Assembly (NCBI RefSeq): GCF_036350515.1
Contig: NZ_JAZDUE010000001.1
Location: forward strand, 248,001 to 312,000
Reading direction: 5' to 3'
DNA length: 64,000 bases
Origin: Gordonia prachuapensis
GTDB lineage: Bacteria; Actinomycetota; Actinomycetes; Mycobacteriales; Mycobacteriaceae
Each line of letters begins with the position of its first letter. Position 1 is the first letter of the stretch. The notes beneath the pieces were generated by a model. That model had not been told where the DNA came from. It saw nothing but the letters and a program-made list of their open reading frames with translations, and did no database searches. The position numbers and the translations under genes are program-made. This document shows positions 30,472-39,897 of the stretch, piece after piece.

Positions 30472-31365
30472 ATGCAGGTTCCGGCACCCTTCGAGTACGA
30501 GCGTGCGACCAGTGTCGACGACGCCATCGGACTGCTCGGCCGACTCGGCGACGAGGCCCGGCTCATCGCCGGCGGGCACAGCCTGCTGCCGATGATGAAG
30601 CTGCGCCTGGCCACCCCCGAGTACCTGATCGACATCAACGACCTGCACGACGAACTCGGCTACATCCGCTTCACCGACGACGACGTGCGCATCGGTGCGC
30701 TGACCCGCCACTGCGAACTCCTGGCCAACGAACCACTGTTCGAGGCCTTCCCCATCTTCCGCGACGCGGAGAAGGTGATCGCCGACCCCGTCGTCCGCAA
30801 TCGTGGGACCCTCGGCGGATCGCTGTGTCAGGCAGACCCTTCCGAGGATCTGTCCAGTGTGTGCACCACCCTCAACGCGAGCTGCGTCATCCGCGGCGCC
30901 GACGGCGAGCGCGTGGTCACCATGGAAGAGTTTCATCGCGGCCCGTACGAGACCGCGGTCGAACAGAACGAGATGCTCACCGAGGTGCGGATTCCGGTTC
31001 GGGCCGGTGGGGCGAGCGCCTACGAGAAGGTGGAACGACGCGCAGGTGACTGGGCGGTCGTCGCCGCGGGCGCGGCGCTGTGGTTGGCCGACGGGGTGGT
31101 CGCCGACGCGCGGGTGGGGCTGGCGGCGGTGGGCGCCAACACCACCGGGATTCCGGCGATCTCGGAGGCGCTGCGCGGCCGGCCGCCCACCGAGGACGCA
31201 TGGACCCGCGCGGGTGAGATCGCCGCGCAGGCATGTGAGCCGGTCACCGACGGCCGCGGAACCGTCGAGTACAAACGGCATCTCGCCGACGAACTGACCC
31301 GGCGGGCGCTGCGGCGCAGTGCCCGGCGACTCGGCATCGACGCCACCGCCGGCGCCGGAACCTGA
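30472..31365 (+). CDS. coxM: Carbon monoxide dehydrogenase medium (FAD) subunit
   Basis: The flavoprotein subunit passes electrons from the iron-sulfur subunit to the respiratory chain. FAD-binding motifs are AGGHSLLPMMKLR (near 33-45) and TLGGSLCQADPSED (near 112-125), both typical of the CO dehydrogenase/xanthine dehydrogenase FAD subunit. 297 aa. The ATG follows the Shine-Dalgarno GAGGAG. The order medium-small-large is that of form I cox operons. Confidence 0.93.
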   Translation: MQVPAPFEYERATSVDDAIGLLGRLGDEARLIAGGHSLLPMMKLRLATPEYLIDINDLHDELGYIRFTDDDVRIGALTRHCELLANEPLFEAFPIFRDAEKVIADPVVRNRGTLGGSLCQADPSEDLSSVCTTLNASCVIRGADGERVVTMEEFHRGPYETAVEQNEMLTEVRIPVRAGGASAYEKVERRAGDWAVVAAGAALWLADGVVADARVGLAAVGANTTGIPAISEALRGRPPTEDAWTRAGEIAAQACEPVTDGRGTVEYKRHLADELTRRALRRSARRLGIDATAGAGT

Positions 31366-31398
31366 ACTCCCGACAGCCCTGACCCAGAGGAGAATTCG

Positions 31399-31890
31399 AT
31401 GCAAGTGACGATGACCGTCAACGGCGAATCGGTGTCCCGCGACGTCGAGCCGCGTCTGCTGCTCGTGCATTTCCTGCGTGACCATCTCGCGCTCACCGGA
31501 ACCCACTGGGGCTGCGACACCAGCAACTGCGGCACGTGTGTGGTGCAGATCGACGGGCGCCCGGTGAAGTCGTGCACCATTCTCGCCGCCATGGCAGGCG
31601 GGCACGAGGTGCGCACCGTCGAGGGGCTGGAGCAGGGCACCACCCTCGACCCGCTGCAGCAGGGATTCATGGAATGCCATGGGCTGCAATGCGGTTTCTG
31701 CACACCCGGCATGTTGATGACCGCGCGGGCACTGCTCGACGAGAACCCCGATCCCACCGAGGACGAGATCCGGGAGGCGATCAGCGGTCAGATCTGCCGC
31801 TGCACCGGCTACACCACCATCGTGCGGTCGGTGCAGTGGGCGGCCCGGCATGCCGGGGACGCTGCCGATACCGAAGGAGCGATCCGATGA
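31399..31890 (+). CDS. coxS: Carbon monoxide dehydrogenase small (2x[2Fe-2S]) subunit
   Basis: Carries two [2Fe-2S] clusters linking the molybdenum site and FAD. The N-terminal plant-type cluster uses Cys 39, 44, 47 (GCDTSNCGTC) and 59; the helical domain cluster uses Cys 98, 101 (CGFC), 133 and 135 (CRC). 163 aa, complete. Its stop overlaps the coxL start as ATGA. Confidence 0.95.
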   Translation: MQVTMTVNGESVSRDVEPRLLLVHFLRDHLALTGTHWGCDTSNCGTCVVQIDGRPVKSCTILAAMAGGHEVRTVEGLEQGTTLDPLQQGFMECHGLQCGFCTPGMLMTARALLDENPDPTEDEIREAISGQICRCTGYTTIVRSVQWAARHAGDAADTEGAIR

Positions 31891-34286
31891 CTCTCACGAC
31901 ACCTCCCGAACCCGCTGCGGCGGATCTCGTCGACAACAACCAGAAACCGGTCGGCTACGGGCGGATGCTCCGCAAGGAGGATCCGCGCTTCATCCGCGGC
32001 CTCGGCCGATACGTCGACGACGTCCAACTGCCCGGCATGCTGCACATGGCGATCCTGCGGTCGCCCGTGGCCCACGCCCGGATCGTCAACGTCGACACCA
32101 CGGCGGCCGAGGCGCTGCCGAAGGTCAAGGCCGTCATCACCGGGGAGACGCTGAAAGGGCTGGGCCTGGACTGGATGCCGACGCTGTCGGGCGACGTCCA
32201 GGCGGTGCTCGCCACCGACAAGGTCCGCTTCCAGGGGCAGGAGGTCGCCGCGGTCGTCGCCGAAGATCGCTACACGGCACGGGATGCCCTCGAACTCATC
32301 GACATCGACTACGACATCCTCGACCCGGTGCATGATGTGCGCAAGGCCCTGGAACCCTCGGCGCCGGTGATCCGCGACGACCTCGACGGCAAGACCGACA
32401 ACCACATCTTCGACTGGGAGACCGGCGACAAAGCGGCCACCGATGCCGTGTTCGCCGAGGCCGACGTGGTCGTCACACAGGACATGGTCTACCCGCGCGT
32501 GCATCCCGCGCCGATGGAAACCTGCGGTGCGGTGGCCGATTTCGATAGGGTCGATGGCAAACTCACCCTCTGGTCCACCTCGCAGGCGCCGCACGCCCAC
32601 CGCACCCTGTACGCCATCGTCGCCGGCATCCCGGAACACAAGATCCGGGTGATCTCCCCGGACATCGGCGGCGGATTCGGCAACAAGGTGCCGATCTACC
32701 CGGGATACGTCTGCGCGGTCGTCGGGTCGATCGTGACCGGCAAGCCGGTGAAATGGATGGAGGACCGCACCGAGAACCTGACGAGCACCGGGTTCGCCCG
32801 CGACTACGTGATGCGCGGCGAGATCGCCGCCACCCGCGACGGACGCATCCTGGCCATCCGCAGCAACGTGCTCGCCGATCACGGCGCCTTCAACGGTGTC
32901 GCCGCGCCGGTGAAGTACCCCGCCGGCTTCTTCGGAGTCTTCACCGGCAGTTACCAACTCGAGGCCGCGCACTGCTCGATGACCGCGGTCTACACGAACA
33001 AGGCGCCCGGCGGCGTGGCCTACGCGTGCTCGTTCCGGATCACCGAGGCGGTCTACTTCGTCGAACGCCTGGTGAACTGTCTCGCCGCCGAACTCGGGAT
33101 GGACCAGATCGCCCTGCGACGCAAGAACTTCATCCAACCCGACCAGTTCCCGTACACCACCAAGACCGGGTGGGTCTACGACTCCGGTGACTACGACGCG
33201 GCGATGACCGAGGCGATGCGGATCGCCGACTACGACGGACTCCTTGCGGAGCAGGCCGCCAAACGCGATCGCGGCGAGTTGATGGGCATCGGGGTGGCGT
33301 TCTTCACCGAGGCGGTCGGCGCCGGCCCCCGCAAGGACATGGACATCCTGGGTCTCGGCATGGCCGACGGATGCGATGTGCGCGTGCACCCAACCGGCAA
33401 GGCGGTGGTCCGGCTGTCGGTGCAGTCGCAGGGGCAGGGCCACGAAACCACCTACGCGCAGATCGTCGCCGAGGAACTCGGCATCGCGCCCGACGACATC
33501 GACGTGGTCCACGGCGACACCGACAACACGCCGTTCGGGTTGGGCACGTACGGCAGTCGGTCCACCCCGGTGTCCGGTGCGGCCGCGGCGATGGCCGCAC
33601 GCAAGATCAGAGACAAGGCGAAACTCATCGCGTCGGGCATGCTCGAGGTGTCGGTGGCCGACCTCGAGTGGCAGAAGGGGAGTTTCGGGGTCAAGGGTGA
33701 CCCGGGTACGTCGGTGACGATCGCGGAGATCGCGATGGCCGCACACGGTGCCGGTGATCTGCCGCCCGGTGTCGAGGGGGGACTGGACGCATCGGTGGTC
33801 TACAACCCGGCCAACCTCACGTACCCGTTCGGCGCCTACATCTGCGTGGTCGACATCGACCCCGACACCGCGGTCGTGAAGGTGCGCCGGTTCGTCGCCG
33901 TCGACGACTGTGGCACCCGGATCAATCCGATGATCATCGAAGGTCAGGTGCACGGCGGATTGACCGACGGCGTCGGGATGGCGCTGATGGAGGTGATCGA
34001 GTTCGACGAGTCCGGCAACTGCCTCAACGGCTCGCTCATGGACTATCTGATCCCGACCGCTCTCGAGGTGCCGCACTGGGAGACGGGGTACACGGTGACG
34101 CCGTCGCCGCATCATCCGATCGGCGCCAAGGGGGTGGGGGAGTCCGCGACGGTCGGTTCACCGCCGGCGGTGGTGAACGCCGTGATCGACGCCCTGGCGC
34201 CCTACGGGATCCGGCACGCCGACATGCCGCTAACGCCATCACGGGTGTGGGAGGCGATGCAGGGACGGGCGCGTCCGCCGATCTGA
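31887..34286 (+). CDS. coxL: Form I aerobic carbon monoxide dehydrogenase large (Mo/Cu) subunit
   Basis: Catalyses CO + H2O to CO2 with two electrons and two protons at a Mo-Cu site. The form I active-site loop AYACSFR is present at residues 378-384, with the copper-binding Cys at 381; form II (putative) enzymes have AYRGAGR instead. Other cofactor-binding stretches are GGGFGNK (261-267), QGQGHETTYAQ and the C-terminal GAKGVGES near the catalytic Glu. 799 aa, full length. The enzyme would let the host use atmospheric CO as an energy supplement, as in mycobacteria. Overlaps coxS by 4 bases. Confidence 0.96.
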   Translation: MTLTTPPEPAAADLVDNNQKPVGYGRMLRKEDPRFIRGLGRYVDDVQLPGMLHMAILRSPVAHARIVNVDTTAAEALPKVKAVITGETLKGLGLDWMPTLSGDVQAVLATDKVRFQGQEVAAVVAEDRYTARDALELIDIDYDILDPVHDVRKALEPSAPVIRDDLDGKTDNHIFDWETGDKAATDAVFAEADVVVTQDMVYPRVHPAPMETCGAVADFDRVDGKLTLWSTSQAPHAHRTLYAIVAGIPEHKIRVISPDIGGGFGNKVPIYPGYVCAVVGSIVTGKPVKWMEDRTENLTSTGFARDYVMRGEIAATRDGRILAIRSNVLADHGAFNGVAAPVKYPAGFFGVFTGSYQLEAAHCSMTAVYTNKAPGGVAYACSFRITEAVYFVERLVNCLAAELGMDQIALRRKNFIQPDQFPYTTKTGWVYDSGDYDAAMTEAMRIADYDGLLAEQAAKRDRGELMGIGVAFFTEAVGAGPRKDMDILGLGMADGCDVRVHPTGKAVVRLSVQSQGQGHETTYAQIVAEELGIAPDDIDVVHGDTDNTPFGLGTYGSRSTPVSGAAAAMAARKIRDKAKLIASGMLEVSVADLEWQKGSFGVKGDPGTSVTIAEIAMAAHGAGDLPPGVEGGLDASVVYNPANLTYPFGAYICVVDIDPDTAVVKVRRFVAVDDCGTRINPMIIEGQVHGGLTDGVGMALMEVIEFDESGNCLNGSLMDYLIPTALEVPHWETGYTVTPSPHHPIGAKGVGESATVGSPPAVVNAVIDALAPYGIRHADMPLTPSRVWEAMQGRARPPI

Positions 34287-34322
34287 CCCCGACCCACGCG
34301 TGAACTGCGACGAGAGGAACCG

Positions 34323-35252
34323 ATGATGACACCCGACGATCGGAGATCGCTGGCCGAGTTGGCCGCCGACTACGCGGGACAACGGATTCCGTTCGCGCAC
34401 GCAACCGTGGTGCGCGCTGCGCAGCCGACGTCGGCGCATCCGGGTGATCATGCGCTGGTGACCGCCGATGGCCGCATGGATGGCTTCGCCGGCGGCCAAT
34501 GTGCGGCGGAGTCGGTGCGCCTCGCCGCCGTCGACGCGATCACCGAGGGGCAAGGGGTCCTGCTGCGGATTCTGCCGGGCGACGCCGAGCCCTACCCCGA
34601 GGCACCCGGCGCGCGAGTGGCGGTCAATCCGTGCCTGTCCGGCGGGGCCCTGGAGATATTCATCGAGCCGGTGCTACCACCGCCGGTCGTCCACGTCGTC
34701 GGGGAGACACCCATCGCCCGGGCCGTCGTCGACCAGGGGCGGCTGCTCGGTTTCGACATCGCCCAGGTGGGTGTCGATGAGCTCGAGGTTGCGGATCGTG
34801 ATGGGTTCGGGGGTGCGGTCGCCGCGATCGTCGCGACCCATGGTGGAGACGAGAGCGGGATGATCCGCCGGGCTTTGGATTCCGGCGTCCCGTTCGTCGG
34901 GTTGGTGGCCAGTCGGAAGCGTGGCGCCGCGGTGCTGGACGCGATGGGTCTGACGACCGCAGAGCGCGAACGCGTGCACACGCCGGTCGGCCTCGACATC
35001 GGTGCCCGCACCCCGGCCGAGATTGCGCTGTCGGTGTTCGCGGAGTTGGTGGCCGCCGTCCGCCGTGACGGGATCGCCGGGTCGGGCGCGGCGGCGCGGC
35101 GGGAGATCGACCCGATCTGCGGGATGACCATCCTCGTCGCCGACGACACCCCGGAGCACGTCGACGACACCGGCCGACATTGGTTCTGCTGTAAGGGATG
35201 CCGCGACACCTTCATCGCCCGTTCCGCCGGTGGTCTGCAGGCAGCCCGATGA
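34323..35252 (+). CDS. XdhC/CoxF-like maturation protein with C-terminal YHS domain
   Basis: A shorter XdhC-family protein (309 aa): CoxI-like N-terminus with FAGGQCAAESV (1-105), a Rossmann domain (about 115-250) ending GLDIGARTPAEIALSV, then a C-terminal YHS/TRASH-like metal-binding segment, DPICGMTI...WFCCKGCRDTF, with Cys at the CGM and CCKGC positions. XdhC partners cytosolic Mo-enzymes; the YHS segment may bind copper for the Mo-Cu site (inference). The 4-base ATGA overlap with the MocA-like gene couples them. ATG at 34323 or 34326. Confidence 0.85.
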   Translation: MMTPDDRRSLAELAADYAGQRIPFAHATVVRAAQPTSAHPGDHALVTADGRMDGFAGGQCAAESVRLAAVDAITEGQGVLLRILPGDAEPYPEAPGARVAVNPCLSGGALEIFIEPVLPPPVVHVVGETPIARAVVDQGRLLGFDIAQVGVDELEVADRDGFGGAVAAIVATHGGDESGMIRRALDSGVPFVGLVASRKRGAAVLDAMGLTTAERERVHTPVGLDIGARTPAEIALSVFAELVAAVRRDGIAGSGAAARREIDPICGMTILVADDTPEHVDDTGRHWFCCKGCRDTFIARSAGGLQAAR

Positions 35253-35851
35253 CCGCACCGGTGTGCGCCGTGGTGCTCGCGGCAGGCGGATCCCGTCGCC
35301 TGGGGCGTCCGAAACAGTTGCTGCCCTATGCGGGGACGAGGTTGCTGGGTGCGACGCTCGACACCGTGCGGAACCAGGGGTTCGACCAGATTATCGTCAC
35401 CCTCGGCGCGTTCGCCGACGACATCGTCGAGCAGGTGGATCTGCGTGGTGTCACCGTGGTGCGCAACGATGTTCATCGATCGGGCTGCTCGTCGTCGATT
35501 CGGCGGGCGGTCGGAGTCCTCGACCCCGCCGCCGACGGCGCCGTGCTGCTCCTGGGCGATCAGCCCGGGATCAGCCGGACAGCGGTTCGGGAATTGCTGG
35601 CCGCGGCACCCGGAACGCGCCTCGGTGCCGTCCGCTATCGCGACGGTCTCGGCCATCCGTTCTGGCTGGGGCGCAGCATCATTCCCGACATCGAGCAATT
35701 GCATGGCGACAAAGGGGTCTGGAAGCTCATCGACGCGGCCGGTCCCGCGCTCGTCACCGTCGACATCGACGAGGACACCCCACTCGATGTCGACACCGAA
35801 GAGGACTACCGCAGGCTTGTCGAGCGGTCCGCCGAGGTGCGTCTGCGATGA
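35249..35851 (+). CDS. MocA-like molybdenum cofactor cytidylyltransferase
   Basis: A nucleotidyltransferase (200 aa) of the MobA/MocA class, expected to attach CMP to molybdopterin, giving the MCD cofactor that CO dehydrogenase needs. N-terminal VVLAAGGSRRLGRPKQLLPY is the NTP-binding motif; the DQPGI motif (near 107) binds the metal. It overlaps coxD and the XdhC-YHS gene by ATGA on either side. GMP transfer (MobA proper) is less likely given the cox context. Confidence 0.87.
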   Translation: MTAPVCAVVLAAGGSRRLGRPKQLLPYAGTRLLGATLDTVRNQGFDQIIVTLGAFADDIVEQVDLRGVTVVRNDVHRSGCSSSIRRAVGVLDPAADGAVLLLGDQPGISRTAVRELLAAAPGTRLGAVRYRDGLGHPFWLGRSIIPDIEQLHGDKGVWKLIDAAGPALVTVDIDEDTPLDVDTEEDYRRLVERSAEVRLR

Positions 35852-36729
35852 GCGGTGCCCGGCTGTTCGAATCGCCCGAGCAGGTCACGCGGGATCTCGA
35901 TGCCGTCGACTATCTCGCCGACGAGGGACTGGCGACCGCGCTGTTCCTTGCGACATCGATGGGGATGCCGATCCTGCTGGAAGGTGAACCGGGCGTGGGC
36001 AAGACGTCGGCCGCCACGGCGCTCGCGACAGTTCTGGACACCGATCTGATCCGCCTGCAGTGCTACGAGGGCCTCGCGGCGCACGATGCCCTGTACGAAT
36101 GGAACTATCAGCGTCAACTCCTGGCCATCAAGATGTCCGAGACCCGTGGTCACGCACTCGCCGACGCCGACCTCTACGCGCCCGAGTACCTGTCCGAACG
36201 CCCCCTGCTGGCGGCGATCCGTCATCGTGGGCCGCGACCGCCGGTGTTGTTGATCGACGAGATCGACCGTGCCGACGACGAATTCGAGGCGCTGCTGTTC
36301 GAGTTCCTCGGTGAGGGTGCGGTCACCATCCCCGAGATCGGCACGATTCGGGCCGATCGGCGTCCGCTGGTCGTGCTCACCTCCAACCGCAGCCGCGAAC
36401 TGCACGAGGCTCTGCGGCGTCGCTGCCTGTATCACTGGATCGCCTATCCCGGCGCAGCACAGGTGGCCGCGATCCTGCGCCGGACCGTGCCGGGCGCACC
36501 CGACAGTCTGATCGCTGACGCGTCGGTGTTCGTCGGCCGGGTCCGCGGACTCGACCTGGACAAACCGCCGGGCATCGCCGAGGCGATCGACTGGGTGTCG
36601 GCTCTCATCACTCTCGGAGTCGCCGAACTTGTCCCGGACGCCGTCGCACCGACGCTCGGCACGCTGGTCAAGACCCCCGACGATCGGGACACCCTGGTGG
36701 GCGCGCTCGAGAGCGGGGACGTGCGGTGA
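35848..36729 (+). CDS. coxD: MoxR-type AAA+ ATPase CoxD
   Basis: A MoxR-family AAA+ chaperone (293 aa) that works with CoxE to build the Mo-Cu site of CO dehydrogenase. Walker A GEPGVGKTS (46-54), Walker B LLIDEIDRAD (near 137) and a sensor-1 LTSNRSRELHEAL are present. In Oligotropha, CoxD is required for sulfuration and copper insertion. ATGA overlap with the preceding gene. Confidence 0.92.
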   Translation: MSGARLFESPEQVTRDLDAVDYLADEGLATALFLATSMGMPILLEGEPGVGKTSAATALATVLDTDLIRLQCYEGLAAHDALYEWNYQRQLLAIKMSETRGHALADADLYAPEYLSERPLLAAIRHRGPRPPVLLIDEIDRADDEFEALLFEFLGEGAVTIPEIGTIRADRRPLVVLTSNRSRELHEALRRRCLYHWIAYPGAAQVAAILRRTVPGAPDSLIADASVFVGRVRGLDLDKPPGIAEAIDWVSALITLGVAELVPDAVAPTLGTLVKTPDDRDTLVGALESGDVR

Positions 36730-36733
36730 CGCC

Positions 36734-37948
36734 GTGACCGGCGCACCGGTTCTGGGCCGGGTGGATCGCGCCGCGTTCGCCGCCGGATTCACCGATCGTC
36801 TCCGCACCGCGGGTGTGCCCGTCGGCCATTCCGATGCGGCGGTGTTCTGCCGCGCTCTCGGCGAGTTACCTCGCGGCCGGGTGTCCGACCGGCGAACGCT
36901 GTACTGGTGTGCGCGAATCACGCTGGTGTGCAGACGATCCGATCTCCGAACTTTCGACGCGGTGTTCGCCGCGGTATTCGACGATGCGGTGTTCTCTCTC
37001 GATCCGGTCGCGATGCGCGGCTCGGCGTCTGCTCCACGCGGACGTCTCGAGCATGCGGCGACCGGCGCCCGGGGCGGTGCCGCGGCCGCATCGGAGGATC
37101 TGCCGTGGGCGACCTTGCCCCGGATGTCGGCCGACGGGGATACCGTCGACGACGAGGCCGGCGCGCCGGTCTGGATCCCGAGGCCGAGCTCGATCGAGTC
37201 GATCTCCCGACTTCCGTTCGATCGGCTTGACCCCGATCAACTCCGCCAGGTCGAGGCCTGGCTGGACAGCGCGATCGCCGCTTGGCCGCGGCGCCGGGGC
37301 CGTCGTGAGCGACCACTCGCCGACGGTCGGCGTATCGACCTGCGCCGGACTCTGGCGCGCTCGCGCCACACCGGCTGGGAGGTCGCCGATGTGGTCTACA
37401 AGGGACCGACGCCCCGTGACCGACGCGTCGTGATGATCTGCGACGTGTCGCAATCCGTGCAGGCCTACACGCGCGCGTATCTGCACGTGATGCGAGCCCT
37501 GTCGCGCCGTGGACGCGGGGAGACCTTCGCATTCGGCACCGGACTGACCCGGATGACGCCGATCCTGGCCAGGTCGTCGATCGACGACGCGATCGAGGAA
37601 GCCGGGGCCAAGGTGGTGGACCGGTTCGGCGGCACCAGGATCGCGGCCAGCCTCGATGCGCTGGTTGCCTCGCGGCATGCCCAGACCTTGCGCGGATCTA
37701 TCTGCGTGATCGCTTCCGACGGCTGGGATTCCGATGATCCGGCGCGGATGGACAGGGCGATGGCGCGCATCGCGCGGCGCGCATTCGCGGTGCTCTGGCT
37801 CAACCCGCGGGCCGGCGAGGAGGGATACGAACCCCTGGTCGGTGGGATGGCCGCCGCCCTGCCGTACTGCGATCGCATGGTGCCCGCCGCCACCGTCCAC
37901 GATCTGGCGGACGTGGTCACCGCCATCACCGAGCTACGCCGGAGATGA
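36734..37948 (+). CDS. coxE: VWA-domain protein CoxE
   Basis: CoxE-like (404 aa), the von Willebrand A partner of CoxD. The C-terminal VWA domain (about 230-400) carries the metal-ion site DVSQS (237-241), and the family VWA_CoxE feature of TFAFGTGLTRMTPIL and ASDGWDSDDPA is clear. The N-terminal half is helical with an Arg-rich segment. Start is a GTG 4 bases after the coxD stop. It ends the operon, facing the LysR gene tail to tail. coxG is not in the window. Confidence 0.92.
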   Translation: MTGAPVLGRVDRAAFAAGFTDRLRTAGVPVGHSDAAVFCRALGELPRGRVSDRRTLYWCARITLVCRRSDLRTFDAVFAAVFDDAVFSLDPVAMRGSASAPRGRLEHAATGARGGAAAASEDLPWATLPRMSADGDTVDDEAGAPVWIPRPSSIESISRLPFDRLDPDQLRQVEAWLDSAIAAWPRRRGRRERPLADGRRIDLRRTLARSRHTGWEVADVVYKGPTPRDRRVVMICDVSQSVQAYTRAYLHVMRALSRRGRGETFAFGTGLTRMTPILARSSIDDAIEEAGAKVVDRFGGTRIAASLDALVASRHAQTLRGSICVIASDGWDSDDPARMDRAMARIARRAFAVLWLNPRAGEEGYEPLVGGMAAALPYCDRMVPAATVHDLADVVTAITELRRR

Positions 37949-37960
37949 TCGCGAATCGCC

Positions 37961-38938
37961 TCAGTTCCACAGCGTGACATAGACGGCCGGCCGAAAGTTC
38001 TTCACCGGCACGCCCGATCCGCGCAGCATCGCCTGCATCGCCTTGGGAGTCGCGACGAACCGCATGAGCTCGCCCGCCGTGCTCGTGGGATCGTGCGCGA
38101 GGGTCATCGAGCTCCAGGTCTCGCGGCGATGCACCCCGGTTCCGGTCACCCGGGTGAGCCGTTCGGTACGTAGGTCGGAGTTCACCGCGAACGTCAGGGC
38201 CAATGTGAGGCCGGTGCCGCGTTGGGTCTCCTCCCATGCGGCCGCATCGCTCTGGAAGATGCGCTGGCAGTCTTCGGCGACTCCGAGGCGGGACAGCATC
38301 TCCGGTATCGCGCCTCGGCTGCCGGCTGCGGATGGGCCGAGATTCCAGGGTGTTCGGGCGAGTTCCTCCGGGCTCACGCGCCGGTCGGCGAGCGGGTGGG
38401 ACGGCGCGGCCATGACCTCCACGTCGTAGCTCAGGAACTCCTTGACGGCCAGGGCGGGACCGGGCGGTGCCATCTCCGACTCGAGTGGGGCCGGGCCGAT
38501 GGCGACATCGACCGCTCGGGCGGCGAGCAGGGAGGCGAACCGGTCTGGTGGCTGGACCGTCAACTCGACCTCGAGGTCCTTCGCACGCTTGGTGAACAAG
38601 TCGATCAGACCGCCGGCGGCGTGTTCGGCGAACAGGCTCGACGCCGCCAGCCGGATCGTGCGCCGACCACCCGCGGCGGCCTCGACCTCGCTGATCGTCT
38701 GATCCTGCAACCCGAGTATTTCCACCGCACGTGCTGCGAGTCGCAATCCGCCGGGAGTGAAGGCCAGCCCCGAGTGCGTCCGGCGAAAGAGCTGATCGCC
38801 CAGACTCTTGCGGAGCTGCGCGACGTGCATGGACACCGCCTGCTCGGTCAGGCCGAGCTCCGCGGCCGCCTCCTTGACCGACCCGGTCCGCACAACCGCG
38901 ACGAAGGCGCGCAACTGGGCCGAGGTCATGGAGCCCAT
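37961..38938 (-). CDS. LysR-family transcriptional regulator
   Basis: An LysR-type activator. The N-terminal winged helix-turn-helix (residues about 1-62) reads AAAELGLTEQAVSMHVAQLRKSLG, followed by a two-lobed effector domain. From the ATG at 38938 (MGSMTSAQ) it has 325 aa; the ATG at 38929 is equally possible. It lies at the end of, and convergent with, the cox operon, so it may sense a cox-related signal such as CO oxidation status or purines; unlike CoxH/RcoM-type regulators it has no PAS or heme domain. Divergent from the methyltransferase, which it may also control. Confidence 0.85.
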   Translation of the reverse strand: MGSMTSAQLRAFVAVVRTGSVKEAAAELGLTEQAVSMHVAQLRKSLGDQLFRRTHSGLAFTPGGLRLAARAVEILGLQDQTISEVEAAAGGRRTIRLAASSLFAEHAAGGLIDLFTKRAKDLEVELTVQPPDRFASLLAARAVDVAIGPAPLESEMAPPGPALAVKEFLSYDVEVMAAPSHPLADRRVSPEELARTPWNLGPSAAGSRGAIPEMLSRLGVAEDCQRIFQSDAAAWEETQRGTGLTLALTFAVNSDLRTERLTRVTGTGVHRRETWSSMTLAHDPTSTAGELMRFVATPKAMQAMLRGSGVPVKNFRPAVYVTLWN

Positions 38939-39036
38939 GGTATTTGAGGCGGTGAAGTCGATTCCGGGATTCCGCGGTGCTGCGGCGGAAACCGATCGCT
39001 CTCGAAAATCGTTGCCAATATGACTAGATTGCGGGC

Positions 39037-39867
39037 ATGACCGGACCGTCACTTGCGGACATCTTCAATTCCACCAGCCCGGACTTCGACACTGTCACAC
39101 CGTCGGTGTGGGGACCTGCCGGTGAGGCACTCGTCGCCGAGGTCGGGCTGTCGGCCGGTGATCGGGTCCTCGACGTGTGCGCCGGCACCGGCGCTAGCGC
39201 GTTGGCCGCCGCCCGGGTCGTCGGACCGGAGGGCTCAGTGGTGGCCGTCGACTTCGCGGCCGATCTGATCGGCCGTGCGCGTGCGGCCGCCGATGCGGCG
39301 GGCTTGCGCAACATCGACTTCCGCGTCGACGACGTGACCGCTCTGCCGGGCCGCGACGACGGCGGTTTCGATGCCTTGATCTGTGGCTTCGGGGTGTTCT
39401 TCCTCCCCGACATGGATGACACCGTGCGTCGACTCCTGACCTTGCTGCGCCCCGGTGGGCGACTGGGTTTCGCGGTCTGGCACGACGACGCGCTGTACGA
39501 CTTCGTGGGAACCTTTTACACCGAGGTGGCGCGGATGACGGGTGAAGAGCTGCCGCCGTCGCCGCGTGACCAGTCGGACGGCCCGCCCCATCCCATCACC
39601 CGGATCGACACGGTAGAGAAGATCACCGGATGGCTCGGATCTGTCGGTGCGGTCGACGCGTCGGCGTCGGTGCTGACGTTGCGGGTGCCGCGCACCGACG
39701 AGTTCTCCTGGTCGATGGTGCTGGGTAGCGGGATGCGCGGTGCCCTGCTCGGTATGGAGCCACAGACCGTCGCCGACCTACGTGACGTGTTCCTCCGTCG
39801 ACTTGCCGACGACGGCATGTCCGAGGTCAAGTGCGACACCCTGATCGCGACCGCGCGGCGGCCCTGA
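39037..39867 (+). CDS. Class I SAM-dependent methyltransferase
   Basis: A UbiE-type methyltransferase (276 aa). SAM motif I is VLDVCAGTGASAL (47-59), motif II VVAVDFAADLI and a post-motif GRLGFAVW strand. Substrate is unknown. It is divergent from the LysR gene with about 98 bases between starts, which is the classic layout for a LysR gene and its target. Confidence 0.85.
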   Translation: MTGPSLADIFNSTSPDFDTVTPSVWGPAGEALVAEVGLSAGDRVLDVCAGTGASALAAARVVGPEGSVVAVDFAADLIGRARAAADAAGLRNIDFRVDDVTALPGRDDGGFDALICGFGVFFLPDMDDTVRRLLTLLRPGGRLGFAVWHDDALYDFVGTFYTEVARMTGEELPPSPRDQSDGPPHPITRIDTVEKITGWLGSVGAVDASASVLTLRVPRTDEFSWSMVLGSGMRGALLGMEPQTVADLRDVFLRRLADDGMSEVKCDTLIATARRP

Positions 39868-39897
39868 CCTCGAAGACCTGAAACTGCCCCGTCGCCG

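Noticed and set aside
31809..34115. A 768-codon open frame antisense to coxL
   Set aside because: It mirrors coxL codons, with no domain or ribosome-binding site; a shadow of a high-GC gene.
30472..34286. Xanthine dehydrogenase (purine oxidation) for the Mo-enzyme genes
   Set aside because: The large subunit has AYACSFR, the form I CO dehydrogenase loop, and the gene order M-S-L with CoxD/CoxE fits CO oxidation. The neighbouring purine permease is on the other strand.
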